Positions 8,176 through 17,174 of a stretch of 42,870 nucleotides of DNA are shown piece by piece. Within the stretch, counting starts at the first letter, position 1; the number at the start of each line of letters is the position of its first letter. Below the pieces are notes generated by a model. The model was given only the letters and a program-made list of their open reading frames with translations, was not told the origin of the DNA and did not search any database. A program made the position numbers and the translations under genes. This stretch comes from UBA7236 sp036734545 (lineage in GTDB: Bacteria > Bacteroidota > Bacteroidia > Chitinophagales > BACL12), in NCBI GenBank assembly GCA_036734545.1, contig DAIMYJ010000019.1:1-42870 (forward strand), in the 5' to 3' direction.

Positions 8176-10647
8176 ATGCGGTATTTCAAGATCTTTTTAT
8201 TCATCGCGATCCCGTTTGCCCTGATATTCCTGCTGGATACAGGTATTGCCGGATTGCCGCCTCTGGGCAAGCTGATGGATCCCGTGCGGGGATTCATGGC
8301 CAATGCAGAAACAGACGATGCGTTCTCCGACGTCGAGATCCCTGTGGACCACCCGCAGGTAGCCGGCACGGTATATCTGGATGAACGCCTGGTGCCGCAC
8401 ATCTTCGCAGAGGATGATCATTCACTGTATTTCATACAGGGGTACGTTACCGCACAGTACCGCCTGTGGCAAATGGATATTCAAACACGCGCTGCAGCAG
8501 GCAGACTGAGTGAGATATTCGGCGAACGCTTTGTGCCCTACGACCTCGAACAACGCCGCATGGGCATGATATACGGCGCCGAACGCACTGTCGCCCTTTG
8601 GCAGGCCGACAGCGCCATCTACGCCAACCTGCAGGCCTATGCCGATGGTGTGAATGCCTATATCGACCTTATTCTGGAAGACGGATATGAGGAACTCCCT
8701 ATCGAATTCAAACTGCTGAATTATAAACCGGAAAAGTGGACGATACTGAATTCTGCATTATTGCTGCAATATATGTCGAGCACACTCACCGGTTATGATG
8801 ACGACCTCGAATATTCCAACCTGCGCAAATTATTGAGTGCCGAAGAATTTGCAGTGCTCTTCCCCGATCGTCCGGCCGGCGTTGACCCCATCATACCCTC
8901 AGAGAAAAAATATGATTTTGGCGTGGTGGGTCCTGACACTATGCAACAGGCCGTGCGCAGCGGATACTTCAGAAAAGTGCTGGAGATATTTGAAGCACAG
9001 CATGGTAAGAATCAACTCGGCAGTAATAACTGGGCCATCGACAGTTCCCGTTCTAAGAGCGGTAAACCGATACTGGCCAACGACCCGCACCTGCAGCTGA
9101 ATCTCCCCTCCCTCTGGTTCGAAGTGCAGTTACAGACACCGAACAGCAATTGCTACGGCGTTAGTCTGCCCGGCGCACCGGCCATCGTGATCGGCTTTAA
9201 CGACCACATCGCCTGGGGCGTAACCAATGCCGGTGTAGATGTGCGCGACTGGTATACCATCGAATTTCAGGACGACACCCGCAACGCCTATAAATACGGC
9301 AAAAAATGGCTGCCCACCGAAAAGCGTGTGGAAACCATCCAGGTGCGCGACAGCGATCCGGTCATCGACACCGTTATCTATACACAATACGGACCGGTGG
9401 TGTATTCAGATGAAATGGTAGACCGCGACCCTGAAGCAGGCCCCTCCAAAACACAGCGTGTGAACCTCGCCATGCGATGGGCAGCGCTCGAACCCGGCGA
9501 ACAGGTAAAAACATTTTATCTGCTGAACCGCGCTACCGATTACAATGATTACCGACATGCCATCAGCTATTTTAATTGCCCCGCGCAAAATTTCGTCTTC
9601 GCTTCCATCGATGGCGATATTGCAATTACTCAGCAGGGAAAACTGCCGCTCAAAAAGAAAGACCAGGGCCGATTCATATTGAACGGCAGCGATCCTGATG
9701 ATCATTATCAGGGATATATTCCTTTTGAACACAATCCGTTCATCCTGAACCCATCGCGCGGATTCGTATCCTCTGCCAATCAGCACGGCACCGATGAAAC
9801 CTATCCGTATTATTATTCCGGCTTCGATTATGAGTGCGACCGCAACCGCGTCATCAACCGCACACTGGAAGGAACACACGATGCCACCGTGCAAACCATG
9901 CAGCAGTTGCAGCAGAACAATTACAACCTGCACGCCAGTGAAGCGCTTCCCTTATTGATGGAGCACTTACCGGATCCTTGCAGAAAAGATGATGGCCTTA
10001 CCTGCGAGATCTACACCTCCCTCAACGCCTGGGATTTCCTGAATGCTCCCGATGCGTCTGAGCCTACCTATTTCAAGATATGGTGGGATACATTGTATCA
10101 GATTGTCTGGGATGAAATGCGCGACTCCGTGATCGCTTATGTGCAGCCCAACCAATACAATGCCGTTCAGGCGATGAAGAGCTGGCCTGCAGATCATCGT
10201 CTGTTTGATATACAGAGCACTGCCGATCAACAGGAAACACTCGATGCTCTTATAGCCAAAAGCTTCATGATCATGGTGGACCTCGTTGACTCACTGCAGC
10301 AAAATGATAAGGATCTCGTGAAGTGGTATAAGCATAAGAATACACAGATCATGCACCTCAGCCAGATACCGGCCTTCAGCCGCACACAGGTGCACAATGG
10401 CGGTTATAAGAATATTGTGAATGCCACCAGCGAGCGTCACGGCCCCAGCTGGCGTATGATCGTGGAACTGACAGAACCCATACAGGCGATCGGCGTGTAT
10501 CCGGGTGGACAATCCGGTAATCCGGGCAGCAGGTATTACGATAATTTCATTGATAACTGGGTGGAAGGAAAATACTTCACCCTGCAAATGTTTAAATCCG
10601 AAAAAGAGGCAAAGGAGAACGCGAAGTTTTCCATGCGGTTTAACTGA
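8176..10647 (+). CDS. Penicillin acylase family protein (N-terminal nucleophile amidohydrolase)
   Basis: 823 residues. An N-terminal hydrophobic segment (about 5-25) exports or anchors the precursor. The alpha-chain region carries VPHIFAEDDHSLYFIQGYV. The beta-chain should begin at Ser283 (LGSNNWAIDSSRSKSGKP), the self-cleavage site and nucleophile of the family, followed by ILANDPHLQLNLPSLWFEV and FNDHIAWGVTNAGVDVRDWY. The C-terminal YPGGQSGNPGSRYYDNF motif is also typical. The family hydrolyses amides (penicillins, acyl-homoserine lactones, others); the substrate is unknown. Upstream TAACTTTA at 8153-8160 is a one-mismatch promoter element, so it may have its own promoter inside the run. 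It is followed 2 nt later by a small membrane protein gene. Confidence 0.9.
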   Translation: MRYFKIFLFIAIPFALIFLLDTGIAGLPPLGKLMDPVRGFMANAETDDAFSDVEIPVDHPQVAGTVYLDERLVPHIFAEDDHSLYFIQGYVTAQYRLWQMDIQTRAAAGRLSEIFGERFVPYDLEQRRMGMIYGAERTVALWQADSAIYANLQAYADGVNAYIDLILEDGYEELPIEFKLLNYKPEKWTILNSALLLQYMSSTLTGYDDDLEYSNLRKLLSAEEFAVLFPDRPAGVDPIIPSEKKYDFGVVGPDTMQQAVRSGYFRKVLEIFEAQHGKNQLGSNNWAIDSSRSKSGKPILANDPHLQLNLPSLWFEVQLQTPNSNCYGVSLPGAPAIVIGFNDHIAWGVTNAGVDVRDWYTIEFQDDTRNAYKYGKKWLPTEKRVETIQVRDSDPVIDTVIYTQYGPVVYSDEMVDRDPEAGPSKTQRVNLAMRWAALEPGEQVKTFYLLNRATDYNDYRHAISYFNCPAQNFVFASIDGDIAITQQGKLPLKKKDQGRFILNGSDPDDHYQGYIPFEHNPFILNPSRGFVSSANQHGTDETYPYYYSGFDYECDRNRVINRTLEGTHDATVQTMQQLQQNNYNLHASEALPLLMEHLPDPCRKDDGLTCEIYTSLNAWDFLNAPDASEPTYFKIWWDTLYQIVWDEMRDSVIAYVQPNQYNAVQAMKSWPADHRLFDIQSTADQQETLDALIAKSFMIMVDLVDSLQQNDKDLVKWYKHKNTQIMHLSQIPAFSRTQVHNGGYKNIVNATSERHGPSWRMIVELTEPIQAIGVYPGGQSGNPGSRYYDNFIDNWVEGKYFTLQMFKSEKEAKENAKFSMRFN

Positions 10648-10649
10648 CC

Positions 10650-10997
10650 ATGAAGTATTTCGGCAGTATCATCATCGGCTTCTCGCTGTGTATGGTAGGA
10701 CAAACCATCCTACCATGGTGGTGGATATTTGCCCCCCTCACCTTCCTGATCTCTTTCATCGTAAATTATCACTCTGCATGGCGTGCATTTTTTGCCGGTG
10801 TGCTCATCGTGTTCATCACCTGGATGGTGGCTTATCTGATAAAAGACTTTGCCAACGACAGCATCATGTCGGGCAAAATGGCACGTTTGTTCAACTTTAA
10901 GAACAGCTATGCACTGTTCTTCATCGTGGCGGCTGCCATGGGTATCATCGGCGGCCTCACCTCCACGGCAGCCTACTTTACCCGAAATAATAAATGA
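10650..10997 (+). CDS. Small integral membrane protein, unknown
   Basis: 115 residues with four likely membrane segments (about 4-20, 23-40, 45-70 and 85-108) separated by short charged loops (KDFANDSIMSGKMARLFNFK). No family recognised with confidence. It starts 2 nt after the acylase stop, and its TGA overlaps the next start (ATGA), so it is almost certainly co-translated with the acylase and ATP-grasp genes. Confidence 0.75.
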   Translation: MKYFGSIIIGFSLCMVGQTILPWWWIFAPLTFLISFIVNYHSAWRAFFAGVLIVFITWMVAYLIKDFANDSIMSGKMARLFNFKNSYALFFIVAAAMGIIGGLTSTAAYFTRNNK

Positions 10998-11902
10998 CCA
11001 TGCACACCTGGGATGTGGTCCTGATCACGGAAGACCGGTATGTGCAACCGCCGGTCATCGACGGTTATATTGCCCAGATACTGGAAGACGATGCACTGCT
11101 GTCAGAAGCCCTGCAGCAATTCGGATTGACTGTTACTCGCGTTTCCTGGAGCGACCAGTATTTCGACTGGTCAACGACCCGTTGTGCCGTGTTTCGAACC
11201 ACCTGGGATTATTTCCATCGCTTTCAGGCATTCACGACGTGGCTGGCTGACACAGAACAAAAAACACGACTGATCAACGATCCGGCCACCATTCGCTGGA
11301 ACATGGATAAACATTATCTGCTGGATCTGCAGAAATGGAATATACCCATCGTTGACACCACCATCATTGAACCGGGCGAAAATATCACCCTGCACACACT
11401 GATGCAGGAGAGCGGCTTCGCAGAAGCCATCATAAAACCTGCCGTATCAGGTGCAGCGCGACATACCTATCGCGTGCAGGCAGGCCATACGGATGCACTC
11501 GAACCGGTATGGGCTGAACTGTTGCAGCAGGAAACCATGTTATTCCAGCCATTTCAGCAACATATTGTAGACAACGGAGAGATATCCTGCATGCTGATGG
11601 GTGGAAAATTCACCCATGCCGTACTCAAAAAAGCAAAGGCCGGAGATTTTCGCGTGCAGGATGATCATGGCGGAACGGTACATGCTTATACAGCCTCGGC
11701 AGAAGAGATCGCCTTTGCCGAAAAAGCAGTTGCCGCATGTTCAACACTGCCGGCCTATGCACGCGTGGATATCACCCGCAACGATACAGGCGCACTCGTG
11801 ATCATGGAGCTGGAACTGATCGAACCGGAATTATGGTTTCGCAAATTTCCACCCGCATCACATATTCTTGCACAGCATTTGTACAACCTGCTCACTACAT
11901 GA
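10994..11902 (+). CDS. ATP-grasp domain ligase (glutathione-synthetase-like)
   Basis: 302 residues. Recognisable blocks: TTWDYFHRFQAFTTWL near 75, NDPATIRWNMDKHYLLDLQ near 95, AIIKPAVSGAARHTYRV near 147 (ATP-binding lysine), GDFRVQDDHGGTVHAY near 220, and YARVDITRNDTGALVIMELE followed by LIEPELWF near 265 (Mg-ligand Glu residues). ATP-grasp enzymes join a carboxylate to an amine or thiol through an acyl-phosphate; the substrate of this branch is unknown. No signal peptide, so cytoplasmic. It overlaps both neighbours by 4 nt (ATGA). Its coupling to an amide hydrolase and a membrane protein suggests it makes or modifies a small amide-linked compound; that is inference. Confidence 0.82.
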   Translation: MTMHTWDVVLITEDRYVQPPVIDGYIAQILEDDALLSEALQQFGLTVTRVSWSDQYFDWSTTRCAVFRTTWDYFHRFQAFTTWLADTEQKTRLINDPATIRWNMDKHYLLDLQKWNIPIVDTTIIEPGENITLHTLMQESGFAEAIIKPAVSGAARHTYRVQAGHTDALEPVWAELLQQETMLFQPFQQHIVDNGEISCMLMGGKFTHAVLKKAKAGDFRVQDDHGGTVHAYTASAEEIAFAEKAVAACSTLPAYARVDITRNDTGALVIMELELIEPELWFRKFPPASHILAQHLYNLLTT

Positions 11903-13836
11903 AAAAACTGCTACTCGCACTACTCTCACTCTGTGCACTGCACGCCACCGCCCAGATCACAGCAGATTATGCTGTTGTGGCAGAAGCCGCAGTGAACCCC
12001 GCACCTCCGACCATTACTTTGCAATGGATAGCCCATCCTTCCGCAACTGAATATCGCATCTACAAAAAAGAACCGGACGAATCTTCCTGGGGAACGGTGA
12101 TCGCTACTCTGGATGCGGCGTCCACCTCTTACACCGATACCGATGTTGCAGAAGGCGTTGCCTATGAATACAAGATCATGCGCGATATGAGTTCCGGCAT
12201 CACTGCAGAAGGATACATTTTGAGCGGCATCCTTATGGAGCTGCCCGAATATCGCGGCACCTGCCTGCTAGTGATCGACACGACCATCACAGCTACCCTC
12301 AGCAATGAGATCTATCGACTGAAGGAAGATATTTCCGGCGATGGCTGGTCTGTGCGCGAACTGCATGTTGCACGCGATATGTCACCGATAGCCGTGCGCG
12401 AACAGATCATCGCTTATGCCGAAGCAGATACCACTCTTGAAGCCATTCTTCTCCTCGGAAGAGTACCCGTATTATACAGCGGCAATCTATATCCCGACGG
12501 CCATCCCGATCATCAGGGTGCATGGCCGTCAGATGGTATTTATGGCGATATCGATGCAGAATACACTGACGACTTTACCGATGTAACTGTGGCTACACGA
12601 CCGGAGAACTGGAATGTGCCCGGCGACGGAAAATATGATCAGAACATCTTCAAATCGAAACTGGAATTACAGGTAGGCCGGGTAGACATGTACAACCTGC
12701 CCTCCTTTGGTTTGGATGAAGCTGTGCTGCTCAAGCGATACCTCGACAACGACCATGCCTATCGGGTGGCCACAACAAAGTTCACCCGGCGTGCACTCAT
12801 AGACGACAATTTCGGCGCTTTCGGCGGTGAAGCATTTGCTGCATCGGGATGGCGCAATTTTGGTCCGTTGTGCGGGAGCGAAACACTCCTGGAAGCAGAT
12901 TACTTCTATACCATGCGCGACTCCTCCTATGTGTGGAGTTACGGATGCGGAGGCGGATGGTATCAGGGTGCCTCCGGTGTGGGCAGCACCACCGATTTTA
13001 CTACCGATACAACGAAAGCCGTTTTCACAATGCTCTTCGGCAGTTATTTTGGCGATTGGGATGTGACGGATAATTTCCTGCGCGCTCCCCTTGCCGGTGG
13101 CACCGCGCTGACCAATGCCTGGGCCGGACGGCCACACTGGCATTTTCATCGCATGGGTTTAGGCGAAACCATAGGTCAGGCAGCCCGGCTTACACAAAAT
13201 AATTCTACGACCTATGTCGACAACATATTTCCGAAATGGGTGCACATTGCCCTGATGGGCGATCCCACGCTGCGCATGTATCCCGTGCCTCCGGTGGAAG
13301 ATGTAATCTGTACCGTAGAGAACGCCGCAACTGGTGAATTCCAGATCGATATCGTTCCCGGCACCGCGACAGACCTGATCGGCTACCATGTTTATCGCGC
13401 CACCGAGCGCTTCGGTCGCTACGAACGCATCACCGACACGCCCGTCACCTTGCCGATGATGAGCAATGCCATCGATGGTGGTGTGGTCTACAATTATTTT
13501 ATGGTAAGGCCTGTAACGATAATCCAAACACCCAGCGGTTCATTATACAATGAAGGCACAGGTGTAGTGGATTCCATGGACATTATATTGGATGTGGCAG
13601 CGATCACGCCTTCCGCAACACGTTTATTCCCTAACCCGGCCGATGCCTATATTGACATCGAATCAGCTTATCATGAGGCACAGCCATACACTATCGTAAG
13701 TTCATCCGGTCAATGGATACAAACCGGAATCCTGACAAACGGTGCGTGCAGAATAAATACGATTGAACTGCCGGAAGGCTTATATCTGATCTATATCGGT
13801 GGAACGGTACTGAAATTCAGCGTCATCCACCCCTGA
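11899..13836 (+). CDS. T9SS-sorted protein with fibronectin III domains and a gingipain-like (C25) region
   Basis: 645 residues from ATG 11899, which overlaps the ATP-grasp stop; a longer frame from 11737 only overlaps that gene. Signal peptide MKKLLLALLSLCALHATAQ. A fibronectin III domain spans about 30-110 (TITLQWIAHPSATEYRIYKK). The middle, about 115-480, resembles the caspase-like fold of C25 peptidases (YRGTCLLVIDTTIT, AILLLGRVPVLYSG, VGRVDMYNLPSF, WVHIALMGDPTLRMYP). At the usual catalytic His and Cys positions I read SYGCGGGWY and MLFGSYFGDWD, so the active site looks altered. A second fibronectin-like domain and a T9SS sorting domain (LFPNPADAYIDIES ... GLYLIYIGG) end the protein. Last gene of the run, convergent with pirin. 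Confidence 0.78.
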   Translation: MKKLLLALLSLCALHATAQITADYAVVAEAAVNPAPPTITLQWIAHPSATEYRIYKKEPDESSWGTVIATLDAASTSYTDTDVAEGVAYEYKIMRDMSSGITAEGYILSGILMELPEYRGTCLLVIDTTITATLSNEIYRLKEDISGDGWSVRELHVARDMSPIAVREQIIAYAEADTTLEAILLLGRVPVLYSGNLYPDGHPDHQGAWPSDGIYGDIDAEYTDDFTDVTVATRPENWNVPGDGKYDQNIFKSKLELQVGRVDMYNLPSFGLDEAVLLKRYLDNDHAYRVATTKFTRRALIDDNFGAFGGEAFAASGWRNFGPLCGSETLLEADYFYTMRDSSYVWSYGCGGGWYQGASGVGSTTDFTTDTTKAVFTMLFGSYFGDWDVTDNFLRAPLAGGTALTNAWAGRPHWHFHRMGLGETIGQAARLTQNNSTTYVDNIFPKWVHIALMGDPTLRMYPVPPVEDVICTVENAATGEFQIDIVPGTATDLIGYHVYRATERFGRYERITDTPVTLPMMSNAIDGGVVYNYFMVRPVTIIQTPSGSLYNEGTGVVDSMDIILDVAAITPSATRLFPNPADAYIDIESAYHEAQPYTIVSSSGQWIQTGILTNGACRINTIELPEGLYLIYIGGTVLKFSVIHP

Positions 13837-14715
13837 TCAGCCTTCGAACTCTTCTATCAGCACACCCATCTTACCCATCTGATAATCACGCATAGCGTGT
13901 AATATCTCTGTTTGGTTGGTCATCACGAAAGGCCCGTATTGTGCAACAGGCTCATTCAGTGGTGTGCCGGCCAGGACCAATACGATGGTTGACTGGTCAG
14001 CGGAGAAACGGATGCCTTCGCCATCATTCTTGAGCACGGCCATATGCAATGCCGGAACAGGTCCGTAGCCTTCCAGCGTGATATTTCCTTTAACTACATA
14101 GATCAGTGTTTGATAGTCCGGCTTCAAAGGCACCTCCACAGTAGCACCCGGCTCCAGGTCGGCGCGCAACATCAGCAGGTCCAGCTTGGAATTGGCCGGT
14201 CCCTGCACGCCGCGATGATCACCTGCGATGACCTGTATCCTACCCTCTCCCGAATCCGGTGTCACCACAGGTATCTCAGCATCCTGCAGGGCCTGATAAT
14301 TCGGCTGATCCATTTTCCGGGCCGACGGTGTATTCACCCACAACTGCACGATCTCCTGCTCACCGCCCTTTTCGGCCAATGCGTTACTCGGACGCTCACT
14401 ATGCATGATCCCCATGCCCGCATCCATCCACTGCACACCTCCCGCATGCACCACTTCCGAATTCCCGCGGCTGTCGCGATGATGCACATCACCCTTGAAA
14501 ATAAAGGTCACAGGGCTGAATCCGCGATGCGGATGCGGCCCTACGCCCACTTCACGCGGATGCGCGCCCGCAGGCACTTTGCCGGCATGGTGATGGAGCA
14601 ACAGGAATGGATCCACCTGATCTGCAAAGGCTGATGGTAAAGGCTGGCGAACAGGTATGCCGCCCATGTCCATCATGTCGGCATATTGCAGCAATTGAAC
14701 GGTTCTGAGTTTCAT
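13837..14715 (-). CDS. Pirin family protein
   Basis: 292 residues, the usual pirin length. The N-terminal cupin carries the iron-binding set His61 and His63 (GPHPHRGF), His105 and Glu107 (GIMHSERPS), plus the typical VQWMDAGMGIMHSE stretch. The C-terminal half contains the second cupin (VVKGNITLEGYG) and LVLAGTPLNEPVAQYGPFVMT. Bacterial pirins include quercetin 2,3-dioxygenases and regulators of central metabolism; this sequence does not say which. No signal peptide. Its stop directly adjoins the stop of the convergent T9SS gene. Divergent from the acyltransferase gene, 96 bp apart. Confidence 0.92.
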   Translation of the reverse strand: MKLRTVQLLQYADMMDMGGIPVRQPLPSAFADQVDPFLLLHHHAGKVPAGAHPREVGVGPHPHRGFSPVTFIFKGDVHHRDSRGNSEVVHAGGVQWMDAGMGIMHSERPSNALAEKGGEQEIVQLWVNTPSARKMDQPNYQALQDAEIPVVTPDSGEGRIQVIAGDHRGVQGPANSKLDLLMLRADLEPGATVEVPLKPDYQTLIYVVKGNITLEGYGPVPALHMAVLKNDGEGIRFSADQSTIVLVLAGTPLNEPVAQYGPFVMTNQTEILHAMRDYQMGKMGVLIEEFEG

Positions 14716-14797
14716 ATAGTAGTGAATGCTGAGGGTGAAAAATTAGTTCATTATATGTGTACACATGCGATTACAGGACTATCGCCCTCAAATTTCC

Positions 14798-14805
14798 TAA
14801 TTTTG
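14798..14805 (+). promoter_or_regulatory. TAnnTTTG promoter of the acyltransferase gene
   Basis: TAATTTTG, a full consensus match, with the ATG 6 nt after the last base. This supports ATG 14812 as the start and a nearly leaderless mRNA. Confidence 0.6.
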
Positions 14806-14811
14806 CCGCGC

Positions 14812-15684
14812 ATGCAAGCTATCGGGTTTTATTTGTTGTTACCCTTTCTGTATTTCTTCTCTATTCTGCCCATGGGCGTATTGCGGGGTATCAGCAATGT
14901 ATTGCGTTTCTTTCTGCAAACGGTAGCGGGATATCGGAAGGCTGTGGTGATGCAGAACCTGCGCAATGCCTATCCCGGGAAATCAGAGGAGGAGATCCGC
15001 CGCATTGCCGACGGGTTCTACGTCTATCTGTGCGATACGTTGATGGAAACCATCAAATCCTTCACGATCAGCGACGCACAGCTGGCGCGCTGGTGCAGCA
15101 TACAGAATTTTGATCTGGTGCAGGAAGAGATCGACAAGGGCCGCAATGTGATGTTCGTGCTGGGCCATTACGGCAACTGGGAATGGGGAGGCGGTGCATT
15201 GGCCAAGCGCACCCCGTTTCCGCTGAAAGCAGCGTATAAGCCGCTGTCGAATCCGTATTTCGAGAAGCTGATGTTCAAAAGCCGCTCACGCCTGAGCATC
15301 TACCTGATCCCCAAACGCAAGATCCTGAGCCATCTTCAGGACCACAGCGGAGAACAAACCCTGCTGGTGCTGATCGCCGACCAGTCGCCCAACCCCAAAG
15401 AACACTTCTGGGTGCAATTCCTCAGGCAGGATACGGCTGTGGTCACCGGTATGGAAAAGATCGCCAGGCAGTATGATTATGTGGTGATCTACAGCACCAT
15501 ACGTCAGGTAAGGCGCAATCGATATGAGATCCATTTCGAGAAGCTGACCGATGATCCGCGCAGCATGGAACCGGTGGAATTAACGCAGCGGTTCATGCAA
15601 TTGCTGGAAGCCGATATCGACCGCGACCCATCGCCCTATCTCTGGTCACACCGTCGCTGGAAGCTCAGGAAACCCACTGCTTAG
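14812..15684 (+). CDS. Lysophospholipid / lipid A acyltransferase (LpxL/HtrB family)
   Basis: 290 residues from ATG 14812, a start set by the promoter just upstream and by the N-terminal membrane anchor (GFYLLLPFLYFFSILPMGV). The family catalytic H-x4-[DE] motif is present as His119-x4-Glu124 (LGHYGNWEWGGG), followed by AAYKPLSNPYFEKL (substrate-binding block near 151) and LVLIADQSPNPKEHFWVQF. C-terminal PYLWSHRRWK is also characteristic. Transfers a secondary acyl chain to lipid A or a similar lipid at the inner face of the inner membrane. The stop codons of this gene and the convergent PorT-like gene overlap. Confidence 0.9.
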   Translation: MQAIGFYLLLPFLYFFSILPMGVLRGISNVLRFFLQTVAGYRKAVVMQNLRNAYPGKSEEEIRRIADGFYVYLCDTLMETIKSFTISDAQLARWCSIQNFDLVQEEIDKGRNVMFVLGHYGNWEWGGGALAKRTPFPLKAAYKPLSNPYFEKLMFKSRSRLSIYLIPKRKILSHLQDHSGEQTLLVLIADQSPNPKEHFWVQFLRQDTAVVTGMEKIARQYDYVVIYSTIRQVRRNRYEIHFEKLTDDPRSMEPVELTQRFMQLLEADIDRDPSPYLWSHRRWKLRKPTA

Positions 15685-16301
15685 TCGAACAGCTTATACC
15701 CCACCGTGAACTGGAACAGGCTTTTGCGTGTGTCAACGGTGATCAGTCCGCCATCAGACTCCACATATTCCTTTACCTTGCTCAGGTTGCTCTCATAGCG
15801 GGCATCGAAGGTCAGTTTTTGCACATCAAAGCTGATACCCGCCTGATAACCCAGGGTCATATCCTCCAGACTGAATAAGGGATCTTCCATGGTTGTGCGG
15901 AAGGTGGTGAACACCGGACCGCCCATCAGTCGCACAGTGCTGAATGCCTGGTAACCGATCAACAGCGGCACGTCCACTTTATCTACTTTCATGGTGAACA
16001 GGTCCTCCAGGTCCATGTTCTGCACATCGGCATCGGCCAGGGTTACCAAAGAGGCGTTCTCGGAGATGAGAATCTCCGGCTGGAACACCCAGCGTGCGCC
16101 GGAAAAGCGCATAAAACCGCCAAATACCAAAGCGGAGCCGCGTTCGCTTTCGAGATCGTCGACATCCACACCGGAGGTGCCTACCACATCCAGGATCACA
16201 GACTGCGCGTAGTTAACACCGCCTTTCACACCCATGTCAAAATCCTGTGCAAAAGCGCCTGTTGCGGCGAAACCGATGAGCATCATGAACAATCTTTTCA
16301 T
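15681..16301 (-). CDS. PorT-like outer-membrane beta-barrel protein
   Basis: 206 residues with signal peptide MKRLFMMLIGFAATGAFAQ. The mature part is a small barrel of alternating strands (FDMGVKGGVNYAQSV, LVFGGFMRFSGARWVFQPEI, VPLLIGYQAFSTVRLMGGPV) closing with FQFTVGYKLFD. The opening GVKGGVNYA and the middle VPLLIGYQ are typical of the PorT-family barrel, also annotated as outer membrane protein beta-barrel domain. A specific role cannot be given; true PorT acts in T9SS, but most family members are uncharacterised. Divergent from the LOG gene. Confidence 0.85.
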   Translation of the reverse strand: MKRLFMMLIGFAATGAFAQDFDMGVKGGVNYAQSVILDVVGTSGVDVDDLESERGSALVFGGFMRFSGARWVFQPEILISENASLVTLADADVQNMDLEDLFTMKVDKVDVPLLIGYQAFSTVRLMGGPVFTTFRTTMEDPLFSLEDMTLGYQAGISFDVQKLTFDARYESNLSKVKEYVESDGGLITVDTRKSLFQFTVGYKLFD

Positions 16302-16376
16302 ACGTAAGCTTTATATATGGAAAGACTAAAACTGTGCCATGTTTATTCGGCATCAGGGAGATAGTCGGATATAGCC

Positions 16377-16384
16377 TATTTTTG
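16377..16384 (+). promoter_or_regulatory. TAnnTTTG promoter of the LOG gene
   Basis: TATTTTTG, a full match. The start codon lies 22 nt downstream, so this mRNA should have a short leader. Confidence 0.5.
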
Positions 16385-16406
16385 ATCACTATAAAACACA
16401 GACATC

Positions 16407-17150
16407 ATGATGCAGGACCCGGAATGGAATATCAGGTTGGAACCCAAACAGGGAAAGTATTTGGGCGGACCGCGATCACGCGTACAGGAGTTGGGTTTTG
16501 CATTCAGCGTATTTTTTGAATTCATCAAGGGATTTCGCGCTCTGCATTTCATAGGCCCCTGCATAACGGTATTCGGATCGGCCCGATTCAAGGAGGATCA
16601 TGTGTATTACAAACAGGCCCGTGAGCTGGGCAGCAGGCTGAGTAAACTGGGTATCACCATACTTACCGGCGGCGGGCCGGGGATCATGGAAGCGGCCAAC
16701 CGCGGCGCTTATGAATCAGGCGGACGCTCCGTGGGCTGCAACATACAGCTGCCTATGGAACAAAAGCCCAATCCGTATATGCATCGGTGGGTGACTATGA
16801 AATACTTCTTCGTGCGCAAGGTGCTGCTGGTAAAATATTCTTATGGATTTGTGGTAATGCCCGGGGGTGTGGGCACCATGGATGAATTCTTTGAAACACT
16901 GACCCTCATCCAGACCGCCACGATCAAAAACTTTCCCGTGGTGATGATCGGCAAAGACTACTACCGCGACATTTGGGAGATGCTGCAAAAGATGCTACAG
17001 GCCAAGACCATTTCCCCGCAGGACCTGGAGCTGGTGCTGTTCACCGATGATATTCAACAGGCCGTTAACCACATTGAATTCTACATTAAGAAGCACTACG
17101 AGGTTAAAAAAGTTAAACCTGCTAAACTTCTTTTGGAACGCTTTGTTTAA
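16407..17150 (+). CDS. LOG family protein (nucleoside 5'-monophosphate phosphoribohydrolase type)
   Basis: 247 residues (a second ATG directly follows, so 246 is possible). The two LOG signatures are clear: GGGPGIMEAANRGA at about 88-101 and PGGVGTMDEFFETLT at about 152-166, with the catalytic Arg/Glu framework. Characterised members cleave N6-modified or plain nucleotide monophosphates into base and ribose 5-phosphate; bacterial members are also annotated TIGR00730. The N-terminal extension of about 50 residues (FVFFEFIKGFRALHF-like) is normal for the longer branch. Cytoplasmic. A promoter for the downstream small gene lies within and just after its 3' end. Confidence 0.9.
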   Translation: MMQDPEWNIRLEPKQGKYLGGPRSRVQELGFAFSVFFEFIKGFRALHFIGPCITVFGSARFKEDHVYYKQARELGSRLSKLGITILTGGGPGIMEAANRGAYESGGRSVGCNIQLPMEQKPNPYMHRWVTMKYFFVRKVLLVKYSYGFVVMPGGVGTMDEFFETLTLIQTATIKNFPVVMIGKDYYRDIWEMLQKMLQAKTISPQDLELVLFTDDIQQAVNHIEFYIKKHYEVKKVKPAKLLLERFV

Positions 17151-17162
17151 CCATTACCTTTG
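17132..17162 (+). promoter_or_regulatory. Full Bacteroidota promoter (TTTG-N19-TACCTTTG)
   Basis: TTTG at 17132-17135 and TACCTTTG at 17155-17162 are separated by 19 bp, the textbook -33/-7 spacing. It drives the 45-residue membrane protein gene, whose ATG lies 12 nt downstream. The best two-box match in the window. Confidence 0.7.
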
Positions 17163-17174
17163 TATAGGTAATCT

